From NCBI GenBank assembly GCA_035517615.1, contig DATIYM010000002.1:1-64000 (forward strand): a stretch of 64,000 nt of DNA. Reading direction: 5' to 3'. This document shows, one piece after another, positions 9,520 through 16,586 of this stretch. Each line of letters starts with the position of its first letter. Positions within the stretch are counted from its first letter, which is position 1. The notes beneath the pieces are model-generated. The model worked only from the letters and a program-made list of their open reading frames with translations. It was not told where the DNA came from and did no database searches. The translations under genes and the position numbers were made by a program. The DNA is from AG25 sp035517615 (lineage in GTDB: Bacteria > Gemmatimonadota > Gemmatimonadetes > Gemmatimonadales > GWC2-71-9).

Positions 9520-10460
9520 GAGGCGTGATGAAACGGTGGCTGTGGGGCATTGGGATCCTCGCCTGCATCATCCTCGGATCAGTCCTCGTGTTCCGTTTCC
9601 CGTGGGACCGGACTTTGGACGCCCTCGAGGAGGTCAATGTCGGCCTGCTCACGACCGCGCTGCTCATCAACCTTGCGTCACCCCTGACCAAGGGATGGGC
9701 CTGGCATCTCTTGCTCGGCACGGTGAGCCCGAACCGCTTCTGGATCGCACAGGAAGCGAACCTCCTGGGCACCGCCGTGAACAGCATCGCCGCGGGAGTA
9801 AGCGGTGAGGCGGTGCGGGTCACCCTGGTGCGGCGCCGCGACGAGGTGCCGGTGCGCGCCGCCGTGCTTTCGATCGTGTGGTCACGTGGCGTCGAGGCGC
9901 TCGGGCTGACGCTGTTTCTCGTGCTCGCGCCGTTCGTGCTGGAGCTGCCGCCGCCGCTCCGCGGCCTGCAAATCGGTGCAGCGGCAGCGCTCGTGACCGT
10001 GCTGCTCGTGGCGCGGTTTCGCGGCTGGAACGATCTGATCGATCGCCTCCCCGAAGCGCTGCGGACGGGCGCGTCCGAATTCGCCGCCATGAGCAGCGGC
10101 AGCCGTTTGATCGCCCCGACCGCCCTCGCCCTGGTCTCCTGGACCGCGGAATGGGCCACGTATCATCTCACCCTGCACGCCGTGCACATCCCCGTCAGTT
10201 ATGCCGCGTCGTTCACCGCCCTCATCGCGGTCAACCTGGGTGGGCTCATCCGGATCACACCGGGCAATATCGGGGTACTCCAAGCGGCTATGGTGGGGGC
10301 ACTCCTGCCGTTCGGAGTCGAAGCCGACCAGGCCGTGGCGGCGGGGTTCGCGTTGCAGGCCATCGAAGTGCTTCCCGTTCTGGCGCTCGCGGCTGTCGTG
10401 ACGGGCCGGGCGGGGCTCGCGAATCTGATGACGGGTGCGGAGCTTCGCGAACCAGGCTGA
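9516..10460 (+). CDS. flippase-like membrane protein (LPG synthase TM / UPF0104 family)
   Basis: Integral membrane protein of 314 residues with about eight hydrophobic segments, beginning LWGIGILACIILGSVLV. It belongs to the family of the transmembrane half of lysylphosphatidylglycerol synthase. Family marks include LLINLASPLTKGWAWH, GTAVNSIAAGVSGEAVR and the C-terminal INLGGLIRITPGNIGVLQAAMVG-type helix pair. Such proteins flip or export lipid-linked molecules and often sit beside a glycosyltransferase, as here. The ATGA overlap with the deacetylase supports joint expression. The transported lipid is unknown. Confidence 0.85.
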   Translation: MRGVMKRWLWGIGILACIILGSVLVFRFPWDRTLDALEEVNVGLLTTALLINLASPLTKGWAWHLLLGTVSPNRFWIAQEANLLGTAVNSIAAGVSGEAVRVTLVRRRDEVPVRAAVLSIVWSRGVEALGLTLFLVLAPFVLELPPPLRGLQIGAAAALVTVLLVARFRGWNDLIDRLPEALRTGASEFAAMSSGSRLIAPTALALVSWTAEWATYHLTLHAVHIPVSYAASFTALIAVNLGGLIRITPGNIGVLQAAMVGALLPFGVEADQAVAAGFALQAIEVLPVLALAAVVTGRAGLANLMTGAELREPG

Positions 10461-10516
10461 GCGCCGCGGCGGTTGTATCTTTAGCCGCTCACAATCCAAG
10501 AACTAAAGAGGGAGTC

Positions 10517-11950
10517 ATGACGCTAGAGAGTCGCTCGCTGCTCGTACTTCTCGCCTTCACCGGTTCGATCGCCGCCTGTGACAACCCGCCGGTACAGGGA
10601 TTCCCGTTCATCTCCGACGTCAACGGAGCCTTCAGCGCGGAAGGACCGGTCGGGAGCACCGTGATCGTCGAGGGGATCCAGTTTGGAGACGTCCAGGGCA
10701 CGAGCACGCTGCTGTTCACGAACTCCCTGGGCGCGGCCATTGTCCCCGCGAATGTTTCGCAATGGAATAACACGTTCATCGTCGGCACAGTCCCAGCGGG
10801 CTCGATCACGGGACCGGTCGCGGTGAACAACGGCAACGGCTTGAACAACGGCCTGGAGGTGTTCAACGTCACGCCGGCCAGTGCCTTCTCGCCTACCAGC
10901 ATCACGTCGTGGGCCATCCCGCCGGCGCTTCCCGCGGTCCTGTCCGGTCAGGCCGTCGCGACCGGCAACATCCGGTCGAACGGCGGAACCGTCCGCGCGA
11001 TCTACGTGGTCGGTGGTGAAGGCGCGGGTGGAACGCCTGGCACGAGCGTGTACTTCTCGACGATTCCCGCATCGGGATCCATCAGCTTGTGGACCAGCAC
11101 GACCGCTCTGCCGGCCGCACGCGCGTTCGCGGCGGCGGTCGTTGCCACGCCGGGCAACAGCGCGGACACCGCGAGCCTGGGCGGGCACCTCCTCGTGATC
11201 GGCGGTACCACGGATTCCGCCGGGACCTCGAGCAACGTCGTGTACCGCGGAACGATCAAGGCCGACGGGAGCATTCTCGCAGGCAGCTGGACGCAGTCGA
11301 GCACGTTGCCCGCGGCCATCCATGCGGAAGGTGCGGCGATCTTCATGGGTCACCTGTATGTGTGGGGTGGCGCGGGGACGAACAATGCTCCCGTAACCAG
11401 CGTGTACCGCGCCGTGATCCAGCCCGACGCCAGCATCAAGACAGGTGACTGGACTTCTCAGCCCGCCCTTCCCTCCGGACGCGCGCGGTTTGGCTACGGC
11501 CAGTACAACGGCGTGCTGTACGTGTTCGGCGGCGACGGGACGGCCCACTCGCCCAATGACAGCACGTCCGCTTCAGCGTCAGCTACGATCTACTACGCGA
11601 AAGTCGACCTCTACAGCCGCAACGTCGGGGCGTGGGCCGCGAATCCGAACAGTCTGCCCACGGCACGCATGGCCGAAGGCGCCATCGTGATGGGCCCACC
11701 CGGAAGCGGCAGCGCGATCGTGTTCAGCGGGCTCTCGCCATCCGCCAGCAACGACGTGTACGCGGCCATTAACGCCGACGGCACCGTGGGTACGTTCTCG
11801 AACATCGCCGTCAATCTGCCCAGCCCCGTGTACAACGAGGCGGCGACCGGATACGTCGACGGCAACGGCGGGTTCCATGCGCTCGTGTCCGGTGGCGCCA
11901 GCCGCACCGCGCCGGCCACCCGCTCGGGGGCGGTCGTCACGGCGCCCTGA
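10517..11950 (+). CDS. kelch-type beta-propeller lipoprotein with IPT/TIG-like domain
   Basis: Surface or periplasmic lipoprotein of 477 residues. The signal peptide ends in the lipobox IAAC at about residues 18-21. An IPT/TIG-like immunoglobulin-type domain follows (about 30-120), then at least four kelch-like blades marked by YVVGGEGAGG, LLVIGGTTDS, LYVWGGAGT and LYVFGGDGT, each followed by a tyrosine strand. It probably binds glycan or protein; no catalytic site is visible. GAGGGAG lies 4-5 bases before the ATG. The stop region overlaps the 3' end of the convergent amidase by 14 bases. Confidence 0.85.
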   Translation: MTLESRSLLVLLAFTGSIAACDNPPVQGFPFISDVNGAFSAEGPVGSTVIVEGIQFGDVQGTSTLLFTNSLGAAIVPANVSQWNNTFIVGTVPAGSITGPVAVNNGNGLNNGLEVFNVTPASAFSPTSITSWAIPPALPAVLSGQAVATGNIRSNGGTVRAIYVVGGEGAGGTPGTSVYFSTIPASGSISLWTSTTALPAARAFAAAVVATPGNSADTASLGGHLLVIGGTTDSAGTSSNVVYRGTIKADGSILAGSWTQSSTLPAAIHAEGAAIFMGHLYVWGGAGTNNAPVTSVYRAVIQPDASIKTGDWTSQPALPSGRARFGYGQYNGVLYVFGGDGTAHSPNDSTSASASATIYYAKVDLYSRNVGAWAANPNSLPTARMAEGAIVMGPPGSGSAIVFSGLSPSASNDVYAAINADGTVGTFSNIAVNLPSPVYNEAATGYVDGNGGFHALVSGGASRTAPATRSGAVVTAP

Positions 11951-13562
11951 GGTCGGCGCTCGGAAGAAACCGCGGCGGACGACGCATCTTGCTGGCCTGC
12001 TCGTACGCGTACGCCACGCGTACGAGCAGTGGCTCACTGTACGGCTTGCCGATGAGCGAAATCCCCACCGGAAGGCCGGCCACGAACCCCGCCGGCACCG
12101 TGATACTCGGATAGCCGGCCACTGCGGCGGGCGTCGAGCTCGATCCCACGAAATGGTCGCCGTTGACGAGATCGATCGTCCAGGCGGGGTTGCCGGTCGG
12201 AGCCACGAACACGTCGACGTTGAACTGCGCGAACGCCGCCTCGAGACCCTGCTTGATCGCGAGTGTCCGGCACTTTTCGACAGCCGCCGCATAGCCCGCG
12301 TCGTCCAACCCCCCCTTCGCATCGGCTTTCACGAAGAGATCCTGGTCAAAAAACACTAGCTCCTCTCTCGCGTGCGCAAGATTGAAATCGATCAGATCGC
12401 GCACGCTCCGGTACGGCACGCCCGCACCGAATTCGGCGAGGTAGTTCTTGAGGTCAGCCTTGAATTCGTACAGCAGCACGTCGAGCTCCGCGTCGTCGTA
12501 CTCGCCCACGTGCGGGATATCCGCCGGATCGACGATCACGGCGCCAAGCTGCTTCATCGCGTCGATTGCCGCCTCGGCGACTTTGTCGGTCGGTGGGTGA
12601 TAGCCGAAGAGCTTGGTGCGCGCGACGCCCACGCGCACACCGCGCATGCCGTTGGGATCCAGTGCGGCGACATAGTCGGACCGGTGGCTCTCGGCGCCGG
12701 CGGTGGACGCGTCGCGCGAATCCGCGCCGGTGATTACGCCCAGGAGGAGTGCGGCGTCGGCCACCGTGCGCGCCATCGGCCCGGCCGTGTCCTGACTGTG
12801 GGCGATGGGCACGATGCCCCAGCGGCTCACAAGCCCGAGCGTGGGCTTGATCCCCACGAGCGCCTGGGCGCTCGACGGGCAGACGATCGAGCCATCCGTC
12901 TCCGTTCCGATCGCCGCCGCCGCGAGATTGGCCGCGATCGCCGCTCCCGATCCCGAGCTCGACCCGCACGGGCTGCGATCGAGCGCATACGGGTTGCGGC
13001 ACTGGCCACCGCGGCCGCTCCAGCCGCTCGACGAGTGCGTCGAGCGGAAGTTCGCCCACTCGCTCATGTTGGTCTTGCCGAGAAGCACGGCACCCGCGGC
13101 CCGCAGCCGATCGGCCACGAAGGCATCGCGTGGCGCCGTGGCGCCGACCAGCGCGAGCGAGCCCGCCGTGGTCGCCATACGATCGGCCGTGGCGATGTTG
13201 TCTTTGAGCAGCACCGGAATGCCGTGCAGCGGCCCGCGCGCCCCGTTCGCCTTCCGCTCGGCGTCGAGCGCGTCGGCAATCGCGAGCGCATCGGGATTCA
13301 CCTCGAGCACCGCCCGGATCGCCGGGCCCCGCGTGTTCACCTGTGCGATGTGGGACAGGTACGCCTGGCACAGCGAGCGGGCGGTGTACTTACCGGCCTG
13401 CATCCCCTTGGCCAGGTCCGCGATCGTCGCTTCTTCGAGCTCGAACGGCGGCATCACGGCGGGGGATTTCGACGCTGTACGGGGTTCCTGCGGAACGGCG
13501 GCAACACCGGCCACCAACGCGGCGGTTTCGGCGACGAACTCTCGACGAGTAGTCACGCGCAT
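11937..13562 (-). CDS. amidase signature family hydrolase, exported by Tat
   Basis: Protein of 541 residues. The N-terminus TTRREFVAETAALVAGVAA looks like a twin-arginine signal. The amidase-signature core has the catalytic Lys (IPVLLKDNI), the Gly/Ser-rich loop CGSSSGSGAA with the cis-Ser and the nucleophile region GTETDGSI. The C-terminal part ends with PAGFVAGLPVGISLIG, typical of GatA-like aliphatic or peptide amidases. The substrate is unknown; a periplasmic peptide or wall amide is possible. The ATG at 13562 is preferred because it puts the twin-Arg motif at residues 5-6; ten further in-frame codons upstream look non-coding. Confidence 0.88.
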   Translation of the reverse strand: MRVTTRREFVAETAALVAGVAAVPQEPRTASKSPAVMPPFELEEATIADLAKGMQAGKYTARSLCQAYLSHIAQVNTRGPAIRAVLEVNPDALAIADALDAERKANGARGPLHGIPVLLKDNIATADRMATTAGSLALVGATAPRDAFVADRLRAAGAVLLGKTNMSEWANFRSTHSSSGWSGRGGQCRNPYALDRSPCGSSSGSGAAIAANLAAAAIGTETDGSIVCPSSAQALVGIKPTLGLVSRWGIVPIAHSQDTAGPMARTVADAALLLGVITGADSRDASTAGAESHRSDYVAALDPNGMRGVRVGVARTKLFGYHPPTDKVAEAAIDAMKQLGAVIVDPADIPHVGEYDDAELDVLLYEFKADLKNYLAEFGAGVPYRSVRDLIDFNLAHAREELVFFDQDLFVKADAKGGLDDAGYAAAVEKCRTLAIKQGLEAAFAQFNVDVFVAPTGNPAWTIDLVNGDHFVGSSSTPAAVAGYPSITVPAGFVAGLPVGISLIGKPYSEPLLVRVAYAYEQASKMRRPPRFLPSADLRAP

Positions 13563-13593
13563 ACACCAAAAAGGGGGAGTGCTAACATAGCCC

Positions 13594-13644
13594 ACGTATT
13601 TCCTTGACGTATTTCCTTGACGTTCTCGTACTTGACGTATCTCG
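13594..13644 (+). repeat. 13-bp direct repeats carrying three TTGACG boxes
   Basis: The 13-base unit ACGTATTTCCTTG occurs twice in exact tandem (13594-13606, 13607-13619), followed by a degenerate third copy and ACGTATCTCG. Three TTGACG hexamers result at 13604, 13617 and 13632. They lie upstream of the rpsU leader and just before the divergent amidase. They could be stacked -35 elements or a regulator-binding array; no clean -10 box is visible. Confidence 0.6.
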
Positions 13645-13726
13645 TCCTACCAGCGAGTTTCACCCCCGAGCGAAAGAGCCGCGGGCTGCAGTGCCGCGTG
13701 CTGAACACCAGAGACTGTAGCTAGAA

Positions 13727-13758
13727 GGACCTGGGCTGTCGCCTCAGGTCTCTTTTTT
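13727..13758 (+). terminator. intrinsic terminator/attenuator in the rpsU leader
   Basis: An 8-bp stem (13728-13735 with 13743-13750, one G-U pair) with a 7-base loop is followed by TTTTTT at 13753-13758, only 40 bases before the rpsU ATG. GAGAC at 13711-13715 can pair with GTCTC at 13748-13752, which would open the terminator. With no gene upstream on this strand, the hairpin most likely attenuates rpsU-cspA transcription rather than ending another transcript. Confidence 0.65.
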
Positions 13759-13797
13759 GTTTCTGGTCGGCAACTCTCCCCGTAAGGGAGGACCGTT

Positions 13798-13995
13798 ATG
13801 GAAGTCACGCTGGAGGAGAACGACCGACTGGACTTCATTCTCAAGAAGTTCCGCCGGCGGGTGACCAAGGCGGGTCTGTTCCAGGATCTGAAGAAAACAC
13901 GGTTTTACGAGAGTCGCTCTGCTCGACGGCGGCGGAAGGACAAGGCAGCGGCTCGCCGCAAGGTGAAGGGCGCTCGTCGCCGAGAACAGTCTTAA
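13798..13995 (+). CDS. rpsU: 30S ribosomal protein S21
   Basis: Small basic ribosomal protein of 65 residues that binds the 30S platform near the 3' end of 16S rRNA and helps initiation. The family pattern is clear: LDFILKKFRRRVTKAGLFQDLKK, then RFYESRS and an Arg/Lys-rich C-terminal tail. AAGGGAGG ends 6 bases before the ATG. It is followed after 23 bases by a cold-shock gene and then a terminator, so the two form a small unit behind an attenuated leader. Confidence 0.96.
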   Translation: MEVTLEENDRLDFILKKFRRRVTKAGLFQDLKKTRFYESRSARRRRKDKAAARRKVKGARRREQS

Positions 13996-14018
13996 TTACC
14001 GAGGAGTAAGTACACAGT

Positions 14019-14228
14019 ATGGCACGCATGACCGGCACGGTGAAGTGGTTCAACGACGCCAAGGGATTCGGATTCATCACGCCCGAGGGCGGCGGCAAGG
14101 ATTGTTTCGTCCATCACACGGCGATTCAGGCCGAGGGATTCAAGTCCCTGGCCGAGGGCCAGCGGGTGGAGTTCGACGTCGTCGAGGGCCAGAAGGGCCC
14201 CGCGGCGCAGAACGTGGTGAAGCTCTAA
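14019..14228 (+). CDS. cold shock protein, CspA family
   Basis: Single OB-fold RNA/DNA-binding protein of 69 residues (66 if the ATG at 14028 is used). It has both nucleic-acid-binding motifs, KGFGFITP (RNP1) and DCFVHHTAI (RNP2, with Cys in place of the usual Val/Ile), and the GQRVEFDV segment. It acts as an RNA chaperone in the cytoplasm. A GAGGAG site lies 12 bases before the first ATG and is rather distant. It is encoded with rpsU and ends at a strong terminator. Confidence 0.95.
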   Translation: MARMTGTVKWFNDAKGFGFITPEGGGKDCFVHHTAIQAEGFKSLAEGQRVEFDVVEGQKGPAAQNVVKL

Positions 14229-14252
14229 TCAGCGGCAGAGCCGAACAAGAGG

Positions 14253-14284
14253 ACGGCGCTCGCGTAACTGCGGGCGCCGTTTTT
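14253..14284 (+). terminator. intrinsic terminator after cspA
   Basis: An 11-bp GC-rich stem with a single T-G wobble (ACGGCGCTCGC at 14253-14263 with GCGGGCGCCGT at 14270-14280), a 6-base loop and a run of five T. It ends the rpsU-cspA unit and lies directly before the start codon of the next gene. Confidence 0.85.
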
Positions 14285-14286
14285 CG

Positions 14287-15411
14287 TTGGTGAACCCCCT
14301 CAAACCGGCCGAGCGTTTCCTGCGGCGCCGCTTCCTGGCGCTCACCGACCGCCCGTTCGCGGGAGACTTGGTGAACGAGCCGCGCGATGCGCTCGCGCTC
14401 GGCCCCAGTCCTCGCATGCTGCTGCTCCGCCCGGACCGGATCGGTGACGTGCTCGTGTCCACGCCCGTGATCCGCACGCTGCGGCAACAATTTCCCCAGG
14501 CACAGATCGATATTCTGCTTTCGCGCACGAACTACGGCGTGCAGCCAGCGCTCGCGCGCTATATCGACCATGCCTGGCGGTACGACAAGTCGTTCGTGGG
14601 GGGATTGCGGCTCGCGCGCAGCGTGCGTCGCCAGCGGTACGACGTCGTCATCGATCTGATCGATAATCCCTCGACCAGCGCGCAGCTCATCGCCATGCTA
14701 TCGCGCGCGCGGTTCCGAGTTGGCATTCGGCACGAGCGCTCGGCCCACTACACCCATGCGGTCCCGCTGCTCGATCGGCAGACGGTGCACATCGTCGAGC
14801 GCATCGCACAGCTGCTGCTGCCATTCGGGATCGATCCCCGACGGATCCCCCTCGATCTCGAATACCCGCTCTCGGACACGGATCGGTCGCAGGCGCGCTC
14901 GCGAATCGGACCCGGGCGCGGCCAGCCGCTGCTCATCGTCAATATCTCGGGCGGCGGGAAGGGATTGAGCCCCGCCCGCTACTGGGGCCGGGACAACTTC
15001 GTCGAATTTCTGCGCTGGGTGCGTGGCCGCGAGCCGCGCTTCGAGATCCTGATCGGCGGCGCGCCCGACGACATGGCCGAGGTTCAGTCGATCGCAAACG
15101 CAACAGAGGCGGGGGTAATCCCCGCCTCGCCGTCATTCCATGAATTTGCCGCTATGGTCCATGAAGCCGACGTGTTACTCACTCCGGATACGTCGGTGCT
15201 ACACCTCGGCGCGGCGTGGAAGATTCCGACGATTGCGCTGTTTCACGCTCCGTCCGGGGCACCGCTGCCGTGGTACCCCTACCGCTCGCCTTATCGCGCG
15301 CTGTTACACGCTGATGGTGTCGCGCGGATTCCTGTCGCGCCGGTGCAGGAGGCATTTACATCGCTCCTCGCCGAGCGGTTGCCGAGCACGGCACCGGCAC
15401 CCGAGCGATGA
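14287..15411 (+). CDS. glycosyltransferase family 9 (heptosyltransferase-like)
   Basis: GT-B enzyme of 374 residues resembling ADP-heptose:LPS heptosyltransferases, which build the inner core of LPS at the cytoplasmic face. It has the N-terminal MLLLRPDRIGDVLVSTPVIRTL, the middle INISGGGKG segment and the donor-site region with HEADVLLTPDTSVLHLGAAWKIPTIALFH. The start is TTG 14287 or GTG 14290, immediately after the cspA terminator. The heptosyltransferase likeness supports an LPS-bearing outer membrane. Its 3' end overlaps the convergent small lipoprotein gene by 121 bases. Confidence 0.88.
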   Translation: MVNPLKPAERFLRRRFLALTDRPFAGDLVNEPRDALALGPSPRMLLLRPDRIGDVLVSTPVIRTLRQQFPQAQIDILLSRTNYGVQPALARYIDHAWRYDKSFVGGLRLARSVRRQRYDVVIDLIDNPSTSAQLIAMLSRARFRVGIRHERSAHYTHAVPLLDRQTVHIVERIAQLLLPFGIDPRRIPLDLEYPLSDTDRSQARSRIGPGRGQPLLIVNISGGGKGLSPARYWGRDNFVEFLRWVRGREPRFEILIGGAPDDMAEVQSIANATEAGVIPASPSFHEFAAMVHEADVLLTPDTSVLHLGAAWKIPTIALFHAPSGAPLPWYPYRSPYRALLHADGVARIPVAPVQEAFTSLLAERLPSTAPAPER

Positions 15412-15518
15412 TACATCCCCGGCGTCCCCATGGGATCGGGCACGTTCGAGGGTCCGTTACTTCCGTGGCAGCCCAACGCAAACGCCGCGATACCGAGGGA
15501 GGCGAGAACGTGCTTCAT
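15291..15518 (-). CDS. small lipoprotein paralogue A (third of three)
   Basis: Predicted lipoprotein of 75 residues. The signal MKHVLASLGIAAFALGC ends in a lipobox (ALGC), then comes NGPSNVPDPMGTPGMY, which aligns with NGPPANTMPDPMNNPMSY and NGPPATITPDPTNPM of its two upstream neighbours. No function is known to me. The ATG shares its A with the TGA of paralogue B (TGATG), so it is translationally coupled. The C-terminal 40 residues lie antisense to the end of the GT9 gene and are less convincing; the original stop may have been lost. Confidence 0.6.
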   Translation of the reverse strand: MKHVLASLGIAAFALGCHGSNGPSNVPDPMGTPGMYHRSGAGAVLGNRSARSDVNASCTGATGIRATPSACNSAR

Positions 15519-15739
15519 CAGCGGCTCCGGACGCACTCGGCCAGTGGCACGCTTGCAGTGGTGCCACTCGTGCAGGTCGTGGCCGCCTGCCCCACCTGAT
15601 ATGACATGGGGTTGTTCATGGGGTCGGGCATCGTGTTCGCCGGCGGGCCATTGCCGCTGCATCCCACGGCGAGCAGCGTCAGGCCGAGCGCCGCGAGCAC
15701 GCGGCGCGCTTGACGAGAATGTTTCTCAACGAACGACAC
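15518..15739 (-). CDS. small lipoprotein paralogue B (second of three)
   Basis: Predicted lipoprotein of 73 residues. The signal peptide has a basic N-region (KHSRQARR), a hydrophobic core and the lipobox AVGC, followed by the shared motif NGPPANTMPDPMNNPMSY and a Ser/Thr/Cys-containing tail. It overlaps paralogue C by 14 bases and paralogue A by one. Equal length and a shared motif order show that the three arose by tandem duplication. The function is unknown. Confidence 0.65.
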   Translation of the reverse strand: MSFVEKHSRQARRVLAALGLTLLAVGCSGNGPPANTMPDPMNNPMSYQVGQAATTCTSGTTASVPLAECVRSR

Positions 15740-15947
15740 TGACTAGCTCCTTTCGTTGCGATACAATGCTCCCGCCCGAATCCGCGGCAGATACGACGCG
15801 GTACCCCATCGGATTCATGGGGTTCGTCGGATCGGGCGTGATCGTCGCCGGCGGGCCGTTCCCGCCGCCGCACCGAGCGGCGAGGGCCGCGAGCGTCATG
15901 GCTGCGAGCGCATGGCGCAAAATGGAACGAGCCGATTCAGATCTCAT
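15726..15947 (-). CDS. small lipoprotein paralogue C (first of three)
   Basis: Predicted lipoprotein of 73 residues. The signal MRSESARSILRHALAAMTLAALAARC has an Arg before the lipid-bearing Cys, so the lipobox (AARC) is imperfect. It continues GGGNGPPATITPDPTNPMNPMGY, the family motif. The ATG at 15947 is chosen because it gives a normal signal peptide; 14 further codons upstream look non-coding. It is the promoter-proximal gene of the trio and lies 78 bases downstream of the repeat ORF on the same strand. Confidence 0.62.
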   Translation of the reverse strand: MRSESARSILRHALAAMTLAALAARCGGGNGPPATITPDPTNPMNPMGYRVVSAADSGGSIVSQRKELVSVVR

Positions 15948-16025
15948 GGAGCACCAAGTGTAGGTGAGTTTACCCATCAATTCAACCATCCCGTGCGCGT
16001 CCCGGTTCCCCTGCGTTGTTCCCAG

Positions 16026-16549
16026 TCATACGAACGGGCTCTCCGCTGTGCAGCCGAGAGACTCGGCTACCTCGGGCGGAGCTTCCACTGATGGGGCGCG
16101 ACTCTCCAGTTCCTCACGCTGAGCTTCCATTGATAGGCCGTGACGCTCCAGTTCGTCACGCTGAGCGTCCATTGATAGGCCGTGACTCTCCAGTTCCTCA
16201 CGCTGAGCGTCCACCAATTGGCCGTGACTCTCCAGTTCCTCACCTGAGCGTCCACTAATTGGCCGTGACCCTCGAGTTCCTCATGCTGACCGTCCATGAA
16301 TCGAGCGCGACACTGGGTTTCCCCGCGCTGACCTTCCATTGCTTGAATGCGACACCCGGCCTCCCCGCGCCGAGCTTCCATGGATCGACGCGAATTCTCG
16401 GTAACCCGACGCAGAGCGTCCATGGATGGGAGCAGCTTCTCGGCAGAACGGCGCAGAGCGTCTATGGATCGGAGCAACTTCTCGGGAGATGGGCGCGGAG
16501 CGTCCATTACGCGGCGCAACTTCTCGCCAGCTGAACGCAGAAAGTCCAT
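16026..16549 (-). pseudogene. ORF of twelve 14-residue repeats, broken by a 1-base deletion
   Basis: Read leftward from ATG 16549, the frame is made only of 14-residue units such as MDAQRDELERHGLS, each starting with Met, Val or Ile. The unit is polar and Glu/Arg-rich with Leu at position 8, which suits a two-heptad amphipathic helix. In unit 8 the plus-strand text CACCTGAGCG lacks one G compared with CACGCTGAGCG in its neighbours (at 16243/16244). Restoring it joins the two frames into one protein of about 174 residues with 12 units and a stop at 16026. The function is unknown. It begins 37 bases after the stop of the radical SAM gene. Sequencing error or real inactivation are both possible. 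Confidence 0.6.
16080..16549. repeat. 42-bp tandem repeat array, about 11 units
   Basis: The DNA period is 42 bases, i.e. 14 codons. Units at 16090-16260 are nearly identical (CTCCAGTTCCTCACGCTGAG core), while those at 16300-16549 are more diverged (CTTCTCGGCAGAACGGCGCAGAG-like). This gradient suggests recent expansion at the low-coordinate end. There are no spacers, so it is not a CRISPR array. Confidence 0.85.
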
Positions 16550-16586
16550 GGAGCAGGGCTGAGGGTCGGCAGCTCAGCGCAGAGGG

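Noticed and set aside
13640..13797. T-box riboswitch upstream of rpsU
   Set aside because: A short TGCCGCG-like stretch and a terminator recall T-boxes, but stem I, the specifier loop and the full T-box sequence are not recognisable, and rpsU is not a usual target.
16080..16549. CRISPR array
   Set aside because: The 42-base units are directly adjacent without variable spacers, the period is a multiple of three and the units encode a peptide; no cas genes are nearby.
16026..16549. RiPP precursor for the adjacent radical SAM enzyme
   Set aside because: There is no leader/core division, no Cys- or Thr-rich core and no recognition-domain protein; adjacency alone is too weak.
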